Positions 10,464 to 19,540 of a stretch of 64,000 nucleotides of DNA are shown here, piece by piece. The translations under genes were made by a program, and so were the position numbers. Source of the stretch: Wolbachia endosymbiont (group B) of Protocalliphora azurea (GTDB lineage Bacteria; Pseudomonadota; Alphaproteobacteria; Rickettsiales; Anaplasmataceae); assembly GCF_947251865.1 (NCBI RefSeq), contig NZ_OX366394.1, forward strand, positions 1,364,001 through 1,428,000, given 5' to 3'. The notes beneath the pieces are model-generated. The model ran no database searches. It saw only the letters and a program-made list of their open reading frames with translations, and had not been told where the DNA came from. Numbering within the stretch: position 1 is the stretch's first letter; each line of letters starts with the position of its first letter.

Positions 10464-11696
10464 ATGTCTAAGCAAGTAGGTAAACAAGGTGAAAGTAATC
10501 TTATTTTAGAGCCTGAACAGTTCTCTAACAGCTTCTTCAATAGTCAACAGAGTAGTTCATCAAATCCAAAATTACCGACTATAAGTCGTAAAGATAGGCA
10601 TATGGATTTAATCAAGAAAAGGTACGCAAAAAACAAAGATGTTGCAGAATATCTAAGAAGTTATGACTTTATTAAAAGAGCAGAAGAATTGTCAATAATT
10701 TATCTTTTTGAGCGAGACTCATCTTCTACGAAATTGCAAATACCATTGACTACAGATGAACAAATTCTAGTTAAAAAATTTTGTGATGAGATGATAAAAG
10801 GTATAACAGAACACGATGAGCAAGAAAGCGTTTTAAAGTACATGGAACGCATAATAGAGGGTTATTTAAATCAAGGAATAAGATTAAACTCATATTACGG
10901 TAAGGATAATAAGACTGTAACAAATTTTATATTTGAAAAAATGGAAGAATTAATTAATCGCTTTCATGCAAATCCACACAATTCAACTACAAAAAATATC
11001 ATACAAAAGATCACTCGTAATTTAGTGTTAAAAGGTGGGGTAGAAAAAGGATTATCTTTTTATAGCGATATTGAAGGCGGATATTACGGCTCTAATTATT
11101 TAAATGATCTTAACGAACAATGTAAGAGTAAGAAAAAAATGCTAGAGGGTCTAGCATATGAAGGTATTGTGAAAGAAAATAACAAGCAAATTGATAAATA
11201 TGATCTTGAAGTAGAAGTAGATAATAAATATTTTTATATTAAGTATCCACAAGGTAGTATTGTTGAAATTGCGAGAACTTTAAATAATGAAAAAGCTAAG
11301 GATTTAGAAGTTGGCATATTTCAGATTGAGGAAAGTATAGTAAAAGTTGAAATTACAGAAGATGGAAAAAGAAATTACACAGATATCTTAAAAGGTGGTA
11401 TTGAAATATTTTTTACTACTAAAATAGGAGAGATTAGTATTTATCTACGGAAAGATGGTAACAAAATGGTAGTAGAAATTGATGAGAAAAGCAAAATAAG
11501 GTTTAGCAAGTTAGAAAACAAATCAAGCTTTGGAGGGAATTGTCTTATACAGGGAAAAAGTGTTTTAGAAGTTATGGGCAAGAGTTTTGAAAATATTCCT
11601 GAGGAGTTAACTCAGACTATTAAAAACGTTCCATCTACTAGTCTTATGCAAACATGTTTACAACAACAAGAAAACTCTAATAGGGAATTAAATTAA
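10464..11696 (+). CDS. Wolbachia-specific paralogous family protein, member 1
   Basis: No known function is recognised. The roughly 410-residue soluble protein shares a modular C-terminal half with the genes at 45151 (split), 60940 and 62528. The shared block has a GIRLNSYYGK-like motif, then NLVLKGG, then FYIKYPQGSIVEIARTL, then NYTDILKGGIEIFFTTKIG, then a closing GGNCLIQGKSVLEV. ATGs at 10452 and 10464 are possible starts; 10464 opens MSKQVGKQGES. The sequence TATAAT directly abuts that ATG. It is isolated among housekeeping genes, so it is probably an inserted accessory gene. Confidence 0.7.
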   Translation: MSKQVGKQGESNLILEPEQFSNSFFNSQQSSSSNPKLPTISRKDRHMDLIKKRYAKNKDVAEYLRSYDFIKRAEELSIIYLFERDSSSTKLQIPLTTDEQILVKKFCDEMIKGITEHDEQESVLKYMERIIEGYLNQGIRLNSYYGKDNKTVTNFIFEKMEELINRFHANPHNSTTKNIIQKITRNLVLKGGVEKGLSFYSDIEGGYYGSNYLNDLNEQCKSKKKMLEGLAYEGIVKENNKQIDKYDLEVEVDNKYFYIKYPQGSIVEIARTLNNEKAKDLEVGIFQIEESIVKVEITEDGKRNYTDILKGGIEIFFTTKIGEISIYLRKDGNKMVVEIDEKSKIRFSKLENKSSFGGNCLIQGKSVLEVMGKSFENIPEELTQTIKNVPSTSLMQTCLQQQENSNRELN

Positions 11697-11827
11697 TGTA
11701 TTTTTAGGATAATAATTAAGAAATTAATTATAAACATTCATACGCATTCGATTGTAGTAGAGGATATGAGGCAGCAATTAGCACAAGAACTAAAGGCAAA
11801 TGTGGTTGGTTGTCAAATAGTGATTGA

Positions 11828-12367
11828 TTAAATCAATTTAGAGAGGTAAATAGCAGCTTTGCAGCTTGTTTTTATGAACAAAGATAAAACGTTGTAGCCA
11901 AGTGCGCTTTCGGCATTGTGCTGAATTGCAATATCTCTGTGCTCTAATTCCTCATCGCGAAATTTACTTATAGTTTCTCTTAATTCCCCATCTTCTAAAT
12001 GTAAGACTTGCTCCTTGTAGTGCTCTCCGATCACTTCTTCAACTGCAGCAGTGCAAGCCATAGCGGCTTTTTTACCCATCATGGCAGTTACAACACCAAG
12101 TGATACCCCTAAAGCACCCCAAACTGGCAACAAAACAGTAGGACGAACTCTTTGCTCCTTGATTTTCTCATTAAAATAGTGGAAATGTTTTTTTTCCTGC
12201 TCCTCCATTTCAATTATTTTGTCAATTATGGAAGATTTTTTAAGAATAAATTTTTGACCAGAATAAATGCAAATGGCTCCATATTCGCCAGCATGATTTA
12301 CTCTAATTGCTTGTTCTAAAAAATTTCCTTTCAATTTTTTTATATTGCTTTCCAATGTTTCCTCCAT
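11828..12367 (-). CDS. coq7: Demethoxyubiquinone hydroxylase (Coq7)
   Basis: Coq7 is a membrane-associated di-iron monooxygenase that hydroxylates the ring of the ubiquinone precursor in the penultimate step of ubiquinone synthesis. The 179-residue protein has the repeated carboxylate-histidine ligands of the family: HAGEYGA, EEQEKKHFHYF, EEVIGEHY and EELEHRDIA. Length matches the bacterial enzyme. It is a single gene with an unremarkable start at 12367. Confidence 0.94.
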   Translation of the reverse strand: MEETLESNIKKLKGNFLEQAIRVNHAGEYGAICIYSGQKFILKKSSIIDKIIEMEEQEKKHFHYFNEKIKEQRVRPTVLLPVWGALGVSLGVVTAMMGKKAAMACTAAVEEVIGEHYKEQVLHLEDGELRETISKFRDEELEHRDIAIQHNAESALGYNVLSLFIKTSCKAAIYLSKLI

Positions 12368-12542
12368 TTATTTCTGCATTAGTACTACTATAAACCAACA
12401 TATTATAGAGTAAATAAAATTCCATGCATACATTGCACCAACATTGTGATTACAGGAACTCAAGTAGCAATAGCAAAAGTTACTTGACAGACTCTCCCAC
12501 TTTCCCTTATCATATCAATAAGAGTATTTATCCTTGTTTTTA

Positions 12543-12785
12543 ATCTCTGCAGATTTAACAACAAAATTCAGTAAAAAACTCAGGTATATATTGGCAGATT
12601 ACATAAAATTATAGCGGCTGCATGTCTTTTTTATTTTTTCTACATTCAGCCAAAACACGCTTTAAATAAGCGTTAGCACATTATTACAATGCCAATTTAC
12701 ATTATTATAGGGTCAAAACTCACTACTGGGGGATTCTTTTGCCTTTTTTTTGTTTAGTAAATTTCTTAATATCTATAACTAACAT
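12543..12785 (+). repeat. Dispersed non-coding repeat, copy B
   Basis: This is the inverted partner of 8450-8665, with an extra short insert and scattered substitutions. The intergenic stretch 12368-12865 otherwise holds no recognisable gene. Confidence 0.7.
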
Positions 12786-12865
12786 GAACTAGGCAGTGTG
12801 TCAATAGGGTGTCATTCTAGTCTGGAATGATAGGAGAAGGTACTGCGATGACAACAAGTAGTAAG

Positions 12866-13639
12866 CTAAACGTCCGTGTGGTTATTGGTATTATCAAGAT
12901 ATTCTCTAATCTTCTTTAAATCTTCCCAAGCTAAGCGTTTTTGTGCTGGTTGACGAAGTAGATAGGCTGGATGAAATATAGCGGCTGTGGTAATTGCATG
13001 AGATAAATATTGGTTAGTATAAGTATGAAATTTGCCACGCAAGTTCGATATAGTCTTTGTGTTATCAAGAAGGCTATAACATGCGATTCCTCCAACAAAA
13101 ATCAGAATCTGCGGTAAAACAAGAGCAATATGCTTCTCAACAAATGGTCTGCACATATCAAGCTCTAGATCAGTTGGTTTTCTATTACCTGGTGGACGCC
13201 AAAACACGGTGTTGCTTATATATACCTTAGTGCGGTCCAGATTAATTGCACCGAGCATCTTATCGAGCAGCATTCCGCTTGCACCACAAAATGGTATGCC
13301 TTTCAGGTCTTCATTTGCTCCTGGTGCTTCACCAACAAGCATGATTTTTGCATTTGGATTACCATCGGAAAAAACAGTATTAGTTGCAGTTTTTTTTATT
13401 TCACAACCCTCAAATGACTTAACTGCACTTCTTAGTTCATCTACACTACCACATTCACTTGCAAGCTTCCTTGCTTCAATGATCCAATCACTTGGGAACA
13501 TGGCTTTTTTCTGCTCGATGACAGAAGACTGTGCAGCTCTCTCATTTTCCACTTTTTTTTCCTCTTCACCTTCAGTTAGCGTGCAGTCAACACCCACTTC
13601 ATGATAGAACTTCAACAATTCTAGATCTTCATTGTTCAT
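12866..13639 (-). CDS. Uracil-DNA glycosylase (family 4/5 type)
   Basis: The enzyme excises uracil from DNA to start base-excision repair. Of 257 residues, the first 80 or so are a poorly conserved extension. The core has IMLVGEAPGANED (motif 1), IPFCGASGMLLDKML, YISNTVFWRPPGNR, and the C-terminal IFHPAYLLRQP. These fit the thermostable/alphaproteobacterial family rather than E. coli Ung. It overlaps the def stop region by 11 nt on the same strand, so def and this gene form an operon. Confidence 0.88.
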   Translation of the reverse strand: MNNEDLELLKFYHEVGVDCTLTEGEEEKKVENERAAQSSVIEQKKAMFPSDWIIEARKLASECGSVDELRSAVKSFEGCEIKKTATNTVFSDGNPNAKIMLVGEAPGANEDLKGIPFCGASGMLLDKMLGAINLDRTKVYISNTVFWRPPGNRKPTDLELDMCRPFVEKHIALVLPQILIFVGGIACYSLLDNTKTISNLRGKFHTYTNQYLSHAITTAAIFHPAYLLRQPAQKRLAWEDLKKIREYLDNTNNHTDV

Positions 13640-14168
13640 AGTGCCTCTTAACCTTTTGAGCTTTTTTCATAGCCATATCGTACTTCAATTTAGACAAATG
13701 TCTAACGTATAATATACCATTTAAATGATCTAACTCATGCTGAATACACCTTGCAAGCCAACCACTAGCTTTTAGCGTCTGTTCTTCGTTATTTAAATTT
13801 TTATATTTCACAGTTAAATATTTTGGACGCTTAATTTCATGGCTTTGCTCTGGAATTGAAAGGCACCCTTCTTTGAGAATTACTTGTTCACCCGATAATT
13901 CTGTAATTTCAGGGTTAATCATGCAAAATTTGCCAGTTGATTCATATCCTGCTGGCCCATCTTCAGCCTTCTCTGGCTGAACGTCCATGATAAAAATTCT
14001 CTTCAGCACTCCAACTTGTACTGCAGCAAGACCAAGACCTTCTGCATAGTACATAGTTTCGAACATGTCGTTTACTAATTCTTTAATTTTATCGGTTATA
14101 TCTATTACTTCACTGGCACGTGTAGTTAACCTTTCATCAGGGGCAATTACAATTGGCAATTTAGACAT
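13629..14168 (-). CDS. def: Peptide deformylase
   Basis: This metalloenzyme removes the N-formyl group from nascent proteins. All three family motifs are present in the 179-residue protein: GLGLAAVQVG, EGCLSIP with the metal-binding Cys, and QHELDHLNG with two metal-binding His and the catalytic Glu. It is the first gene of a two-gene unit with the glycosylase and diverges from ftsA across about 137 bp. The methionine aminopeptidase gene that acts after it lies close by at 15662. Confidence 0.97.
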   Translation of the reverse strand: MSKLPIVIAPDERLTTRASEVIDITDKIKELVNDMFETMYYAEGLGLAAVQVGVLKRIFIMDVQPEKAEDGPAGYESTGKFCMINPEITELSGEQVILKEGCLSIPEQSHEIKRPKYLTVKYKNLNNEEQTLKASGWLARCIQHELDHLNGILYVRHLSKLKYDMAMKKAQKVKRHYEQ

Positions 14169-14305
14169 AAAATTAAAATTTTATGTTTTATTTTTTCCTT
14201 TGTACAGTATTTTGGGTATATTAAAATGTTGCTGTATTTTTAATAGAAATATAAATTATTAAAGGAAGCTACAATTTGAATGGAATTGTGTCATAAGGTC
14301 AACTA

Positions 14306-15544
14306 ATGTACTCTGCAGTAATAATAAAACCAAAGCGAAATGTTTTTGCCGTTTTAGACGTAGGTACAACAAAAATTATCTGTCTCATTGTTAAGATCAA
14401 TAGCAACTTCAGCTATAAAATAATAGGAACGGGTTATAAAAGTGCAGAAGGTATAAGCGGTGGATCAATAACTGATGCAAAGCATGCAAGTTACTCTATT
14501 TCATCAACTATAGGTTTAGCTGAGCAAGTATCAGAAGAGACTATAGACCAGATATATGTGAATGTAGCCGGATGTGGAGTCTCATCTTTTAACGTATATA
14601 ACGAAATTATTGCAGCTAATCACGAAATTTCAGACCGAGACATAAAACGTGTAGTCTTTCAGACATTTGAGAAATATATCGAAGAAAATGTCATCATTCA
14701 CAATATACCACTGAAATATCACTTAGATGATATGACTGACATAAAGGAAGTCAGTGGATTATATGGAAAAAGATTATCTGCTGATGTTAATGTTGTCACT
14801 GCTTCGCGTCCAGCGCTTACCAATATCGAAAATTGTATAACTAATAATAGTGGGATAAGTATGTCTGGTTGTGTTGCTTCTGCATATTCTGCAGGCCTTG
14901 CCTGTCTAAGTAAAGATGAAAAAGAGCTAGGAACTGCCGTTGTTGACATAGGAGGTGGATGCACTGCAATTGGAATTTTTAAGAGAGGAAAACTTGTGTA
15001 CACAAGCAGCATTCCAATTGGTGGCATTCACATTACCCGAGATATAGCTTATGGACTATGCACAAGTATAGAGCATGCTGAACGCATAAAAATACTATAC
15101 GGTAGCACTATTGTAACTTCAATAGATGAGAATGAATGTATTGCAGTGCAAAGTAATGAAAGCGATGAACCAACTCAAGTGTTTAAGTCTGAACTTGTTA
15201 ACATCATAAGACCAAGGGTTGAGGAAATACTTGAGCTGATAAGAGAACAATTTCAAGAACAGAAAGATCCAATTAATAAAGTAGTGATCACAGGTGGAAC
15301 CAGTCAACTCACAAGCATGAAAGAAATTGCAAGCTATATATTCAATAAACAAGTCCGTATCGGATGCCCTGAATCTTGTAGCGGTCTTGATGGCGAATAC
15401 GACAAAAATCCTGTATTTTCTGCTGCTTTAGGCTCTATAAAGCTAATAGTTGACACCTTTTATAGAAATAATTCTGGAATGCTTGGTCACGATGGCAAAA
15501 TAAGTAAGTTATACCATTGGGTTAAATCAAAAGTCACAGTCTAG
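14306..15544 (+). CDS. ftsA: Cell division protein FtsA
   Basis: FtsA is an actin-fold ATPase that tethers FtsZ to the membrane and recruits the divisome. The 412-residue protein begins with the phosphate-1 motif AVLDVGTTKI, has the 1C subdomain, and VVDIGGGCTAIGIFKRG as phosphate-2. VVITGGTSQL supplies the adenosine motif. The usual amphipathic C-terminal membrane anchor is plausible in KISKLYHWVKSK. Neither ftsQ nor ftsZ is adjacent, which reflects dispersion of the cell-wall cluster. The nearby ftsL is decayed. Confidence 0.94.
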   Translation: MYSAVIIKPKRNVFAVLDVGTTKIICLIVKINSNFSYKIIGTGYKSAEGISGGSITDAKHASYSISSTIGLAEQVSEETIDQIYVNVAGCGVSSFNVYNEIIAANHEISDRDIKRVVFQTFEKYIEENVIIHNIPLKYHLDDMTDIKEVSGLYGKRLSADVNVVTASRPALTNIENCITNNSGISMSGCVASAYSAGLACLSKDEKELGTAVVDIGGGCTAIGIFKRGKLVYTSSIPIGGIHITRDIAYGLCTSIEHAERIKILYGSTIVTSIDENECIAVQSNESDEPTQVFKSELVNIIRPRVEEILELIREQFQEQKDPINKVVITGGTSQLTSMKEIASYIFNKQVRIGCPESCSGLDGEYDKNPVFSAALGSIKLIVDTFYRNNSGMLGHDGKISKLYHWVKSKVTV

Positions 15545-15661
15545 ATTTTTGTCTTTATCTCTTAATATACAAATGGCTTGATCTAAGAGCTTATTTTTAT
15601 AGTATTATTACACTGATGTATCCGTAAGAGAAGCAGAAAATTACAATAAAACGTAAGAAAC

Positions 15662-16444
15662 ATGAACATAACTATACATTCACAAGAAGATTTTGACTTT
15701 ATGCGTAAAGCTGGCAGGCTTGCAGCTGAAACCCTTGATTTTATTGCACCACACGTCAAAGTAGGCGTAACAACTAATGAATTAAATGATCTATGTCATG
15801 ATTTTATAATCAATGCAGGTGCAATTCCAGCACCACTGAATTATAAGGGATATCCGAAATCAATTTGTACTTCGAAAAATGCTGTTGTATGTCATGGTAT
15901 TCCTGATGATAAACCTCTTAAAGATGGAGATATTTTAAATATTGACGTTACAGTGATTTTAAATGGCTGGTATGGTGACACAAGTCGCATGTTTTGGGCT
16001 GGTAAACCCTCAATAAAAGCAAAGCGTTTGTGTAATGCTACTTATAATGCGCTAATGGAAGCAATAAAACAAGTCAGGCCAGGCAATAAGTTAAATAAAA
16101 TAGGACTTACTATAGAAAAATATATTGAAGATTTTGGATATTCTATCGTACGCAATTATTGTGGACATGGCATAGGAAAGGTTTTTCATGCTCCACCAAA
16201 TGTTGTACATTTTTATGATGAAGGTGAGGATCTTATCTTAAAAGAAGGCATGTTTTTTACGGTAGAACCAATGATCAATGCTGGAAAACATGAAACTCTG
16301 CTCAGCAAGCTAGATGGCTGGACAGTGACAACACGTGATCTTTCACTTTCTGCACAGTTTGAGCATACGCTTGGAGTCACAAAAGATGGAGTTGAAATAT
16401 TTACACTATCACCTAAAAATTGGCATTTTCCACCTTATGATTAG
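15662..16444 (+). CDS. map: Methionine aminopeptidase, type I
   Basis: The enzyme removes the initiator methionine after deformylation. At 260 residues it has the pita-bread fold ligands in order: the substrate His region VCHGIPDD, DVTVILNGWYGDTSR with both Asp ligands, GHGIGKVFHAPP with the His ligand, EPMINAGK with Glu, and the last Glu in QFEHTLGV. It is intact. Its stop codon lies in the left arm of a hairpin shared with the convergent transporter gene. Confidence 0.96.
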   Translation: MNITIHSQEDFDFMRKAGRLAAETLDFIAPHVKVGVTTNELNDLCHDFIINAGAIPAPLNYKGYPKSICTSKNAVVCHGIPDDKPLKDGDILNIDVTVILNGWYGDTSRMFWAGKPSIKAKRLCNATYNALMEAIKQVRPGNKLNKIGLTIEKYIEDFGYSIVRNYCGHGIGKVFHAPPNVVHFYDEGEDLILKEGMFFTVEPMINAGKHETLLSKLDGWTVTTRDLSLSAQFEHTLGVTKDGVEIFTLSPKNWHFPPYD

Positions 16445-16477
16445 ATTTTTTAAACACTTGGTTTTTGAAAAAATCTA
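16442..16477. terminator. Shared bidirectional hairpin between map and the MFS gene
   Basis: A 10-bp stem, TAGATTTTTT with AAAAAATCTA, encloses a 16-nt loop. Each arm carries the stop codon of one of the two convergent genes, and the T-rich and A-rich arms give a U-run in either direction. Confidence 0.6.
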
Positions 16478-17686
16478 ACTCTTAACTTGTGATATAGCAA
16501 CTAACCCAATTAATGCACAGAAAATCATGTAAAAACTTGCTAAAGTTCCTTGTCCTGTAACTTTGATAATAGTTGTGCATATAAATGGTGCAAGACCACC
16601 AAAAAATCCCGAAGCTATATTTCTTGATAAACCAAATCCACTGTATCGTACCTTTATTGGGAATAATTCACACATAAACGCGCTAACAGGACCAAGAGAA
16701 GCAGCTATTGGGATTATAAAAAGAACGTGCGCCATTATGGTGAGCAAATTATTACCACTTAGTATCATTGAAAAAACTGGATAACTTACTACTATAAAAG
16801 TCACAAATGCAAATTTCATGACTCTTTCTCTCCCTACCTTATCAGAAAGTATTGCAAATAGTATAGTCAATCCTCCAAGTGCAACCTGATTCAATATTTC
16901 TACTGCGTGATTAAAGTGAGTGTTTATTGTTGATGCAAGTAGATTAAAAAACACTAAATATATGTAAAGAGATGCATTCTCAACTATGTCAACTCCAATT
17001 GATATTAGAAAAGGTTTTTTATAGCCATTTAACAGTTCTTTTAACGGTAATTCATGTGGCTTTTCCTGCTTTTTATATTCTGGGCTTTCATCGAGTATAT
17101 ATCTCATATATATACTGATTAATCCTATTACAAAACTGAAAATAAAAGGCAATCTCCATCCCCAAGATTCAAAATCGGATACTTTTTTGCATATAAGCAC
17201 CACTATAAGACTTAATATTGAGCCAAGAATTGCGCTCAATACTTCAATACTGCCAAAGAATCCTCTTTTATTTTTAGGAGCATGCTCTATTAAAAATGGG
17301 GCATTTCCTGCCTCTCCTCCAAGAGATATACCCTGCAATAATCTTAAACATACCACCAGTACTGATGCGAGTACCCCAATGTTCTGATAGCCTGGAACAA
17401 ATGCAATAAGTACGGTTGATAGAGTCATCAATATGATAGAGAGAAATAGAGCAATCCTTCTTCCATATTTATCGCCAATGTGGCCAAATATAGCAGCACC
17501 AATTGGTCTTATTAAGAAACCCACTGCAAACACTCCAAAAGCTTTAAGTATGCTGACTAATTTGTCGTCTGATGGAAAAAACACATCTCCGATTATGCTT
17601 ATTAGATGGCTGAAAAGCATGTGATCATACCACAACAAAGTGTTACAAATTAAACTTGATAGTATTACTTTTGTTATTTGTTGCAC
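16475..17686 (-). CDS. MFS transporter, metabolite:H+ symporter (ProP-like) type
   Basis: This is a 403-residue inner-membrane protein with about 12 hydrophobic segments. The loop 2-3 signature is GHIGDKYGRR, and LQGISLGGEAGNAPFLIEHA is characteristic of the metabolite:H+ symporter family (proline/betaine, citrate, ketoglutarate carriers). The second half has SDKVGRERVM. Rickettsiales keep several ProP-like paralogues; the substrate cannot be read from sequence. The start is the first Met (MQQITKVIL). Confidence 0.88.
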   Translation of the reverse strand: MQQITKVILSSLICNTLLWYDHMLFSHLISIIGDVFFPSDDKLVSILKAFGVFAVGFLIRPIGAAIFGHIGDKYGRRIALFLSIILMTLSTVLIAFVPGYQNIGVLASVLVVCLRLLQGISLGGEAGNAPFLIEHAPKNKRGFFGSIEVLSAILGSILSLIVVLICKKVSDFESWGWRLPFIFSFVIGLISIYMRYILDESPEYKKQEKPHELPLKELLNGYKKPFLISIGVDIVENASLYIYLVFFNLLASTINTHFNHAVEILNQVALGGLTILFAILSDKVGRERVMKFAFVTFIVVSYPVFSMILSGNNLLTIMAHVLFIIPIAASLGPVSAFMCELFPIKVRYSGFGLSRNIASGFFGGLAPFICTTIIKVTGQGTLASFYMIFCALIGLVAISQVKS

Positions 17687-17891
17687 GAAATCTTCCGTAA
17701 TTTGTTTGATATTATAGTAATATTACTTACTTTTTCAAACGTGAATTATGTAAATGTTATATTAATAATATTATCTTATTAAATTTTTATATCGTTGATT
17801 ATATTTAAATATTCTTATACTATACCTATATATTTCCATATATTTTTTGGCGAGAAAGTTATTTTAATTTAAGTGCACAAAGTCTCTTGAT

Positions 17892-18776
17892 ATGACACAT
17901 ATTCCAGTTTTGTTGAAAGAGATGCTACTGCAATTGTCACCACACAGTGGTGGTATATATGTGGATGCCACGTTTGGAGCTGGAGGATATAGCAAAGCAA
18001 TATTGGAATCCGCTGATTGCAAAGTGTATGCAGTTGATAGAGATGAAACAGTTACTAAATTTTATGATGATCTAAATGTTAAATACCCTAATAGAATAAA
18101 GTTATTTATTGAAAAGTTTAGTAATATCAAAAATTTATTAGATAGTAATAATATTAAAGGTATCAATGGAATAGTTTTCGACGTTGGAGTTTCATCTATG
18201 CAGCTTGATAATGGAGATAGAGGATTCTCATTTCTACGTGATGGCCCACTTAACATGAGCATGGATAACTATTCTCATATGAATGCTTCGACGTTTGTTA
18301 ACGCTTTACGTGAAGAAGAGATTGCGAACACTATATATAATTATGGGGGTGAGCGTCATTCCCGCAGAATCGCAAGAGCGATAGTAAATGCGCGGAAGAA
18401 GAAAATTATCAAAACTACATTTGAACTTGCGGATATTGTACGTTCTGTAGTGTTTCGTGGAAAAAGCAAGATTGACCCTGCAACTAGAACATTTCAGGCA
18501 ATCAGAATATGGGTAAATGATGAGCTAGGAGAGCTTGAAAAGGGTATTAAAGCTGCATCTGAGATTTTAAGTGAAAACGGCAAATTAATTGTAGTTACCT
18601 TTCATTCTCTAGAAGATCGTATAGTTAAAACCCTTTTTAAAGATTTGTGTGAACCAGGACCTACCAAGACATTCTCCCTTTTAAACAAAAAAGTGATTAA
18701 AGCAAGTGCGGAAGAAATAAATGCAAATCCGCGTGCGCGTTCAGCAAAATTAAGAGCTATACAGAGGTTGTCATGA
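17892..18776 (+). CDS. rsmH: 16S rRNA m4C1402 methyltransferase RsmH
   Basis: RsmH (MraW) N4-methylates C1402 of 16S rRNA using S-adenosylmethionine. The 294-residue protein has the SAM site DATFGAGGYSKAIL and the family blocks VFDVGVSSMQLDNGDRGFSF and RGKSKIDPATRTFQAIRIWVN, with VVTFHSLEDRIVK near the C-terminus. It sits at the start of what is normally the mraW-ftsL-ftsI cluster. The stop TGA overlaps the ATG of the decayed ftsL. The 205 bp upstream are very AT-rich with no other gene. Confidence 0.96.
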   Translation: MTHIPVLLKEMLLQLSPHSGGIYVDATFGAGGYSKAILESADCKVYAVDRDETVTKFYDDLNVKYPNRIKLFIEKFSNIKNLLDSNNIKGINGIVFDVGVSSMQLDNGDRGFSFLRDGPLNMSMDNYSHMNASTFVNALREEEIANTIYNYGGERHSRRIARAIVNARKKKIIKTTFELADIVRSVVFRGKSKIDPATRTFQAIRIWVNDELGELEKGIKAASEILSENGKLIVVTFHSLEDRIVKTLFKDLCEPGPTKTFSLLNKKVIKASAEEINANPRARSAKLRAIQRLS

Positions 18777-18988
18777 GAACCTTCTCTATTATTTCAATAA
18801 CTATGTTTTTATTATAGGGTTATTTAAGGTAAAATTACATGTCCACTCACTAAATAAATAGCTAACACAAATAAAACGTGAAATTAATTTAGTGCAAAGC
18901 AACATAAAAGTTCTTCAAGCAGAATGAAGTTATTTGAGTAATCCAAAAGGGGCTTGTAAAGCTTATGGAGAAATATATAAAAAAATAA
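18773..18988 (+). pseudogene. ftsL: Decayed ftsL
   Basis: Immediately after rsmH, with ATGA overlap, lie the remains of a small bitopic division protein. Pieces in three frames read MRTFSIISITMF, then FIIGLFKVKLHVHSLNK, LTQIKREINLVQSNIKVLQAE, SYLSNPKG and LVKLMEKYIKK. This is the FtsL pattern: one membrane helix, a coiled coil, then a (E)WxYLxNP box. The defects are a missing T in the T5 tract at 18806-18810, TAG at 18859-18861, TGA at 18925-18927 exactly where the conserved Trp (TGG) belongs, and an extra G near 18949-18952. The position and motif order make the assignment firm although the gene cannot be translated. Nothing else is visible up to 19098. Confidence 0.72.
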
Positions 18989-19098
18989 CTCTTTGATACT
19001 AGCTAGCCAGGTTCGACTATCTAAATGACCTTAGTGTGTTAGCAAAATCATAGTAACGATTAGGTTTAGGTTTTTAGATAAACACACTACGATAAAAC

Positions 19099-19398
19099 TT
19101 ACTTTGATACGAAATTATTTGCATAAGATTTTGGCAGTCTTTTAACATCTTTTGGCATTTCAATTGTGTACTTTGTGTTGTGTTTCTTTGCGTAAGATAT
19201 TGCTTTTTCAAGAGAATCAAACTTTAATACAATCTGTTTTTGGGGATCTTTTGAGCCAACCCATCCCATCAAAGGTTCAATATAGTAAGAACAAGGCTCA
19301 ATTTTTAGGTACCAGAATTTTGTATTACCTAAGCCAGATTGTGTTGCAGTTTTTGTTGGCTTATAAATCTTAAAAACTACTTGATCGTTAATACTCAT
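19099..19398 (-). CDS. NDUFS4-like accessory subunit of respiratory complex I
   Basis: A 99-residue protein of the ETC complex I subunit conserved region (NDUFS4/18-kDa) family. It shows VFKIYKPTKTATQSG, then WYLKIEP, PLMGWVGSKDP and FDSLEKAISYAKKH. In alphaproteobacteria and mitochondria this subunit stabilises the NADH-binding arm of complex I at the inner membrane. It is monocistronic and complete. Confidence 0.9.
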   Translation of the reverse strand: MSINDQVVFKIYKPTKTATQSGLGNTKFWYLKIEPCSYYIEPLMGWVGSKDPQKQIVLKFDSLEKAISYAKKHNTKYTIEMPKDVKRLPKSYANNFVSK

Positions 19399-19540
19399 AG
19401 CTCTTACTACGTAATCTTAAGTATATATCTAAATAAATTTTTCCACAAAGAATTAGTGTGAAAGAATGAAGTTTGAAATAAATATTTTTATGTTATATTA
19501 TTAAATTATATAAAAAGGATTAGCTGAATAGGAGTAATCG

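Noticed and set aside
19000..19080. Possible tRNA suggested by GGTTCGACT
   Set aside because: No T-stem pairing, acceptor stem or anticodon arm could be built around it.
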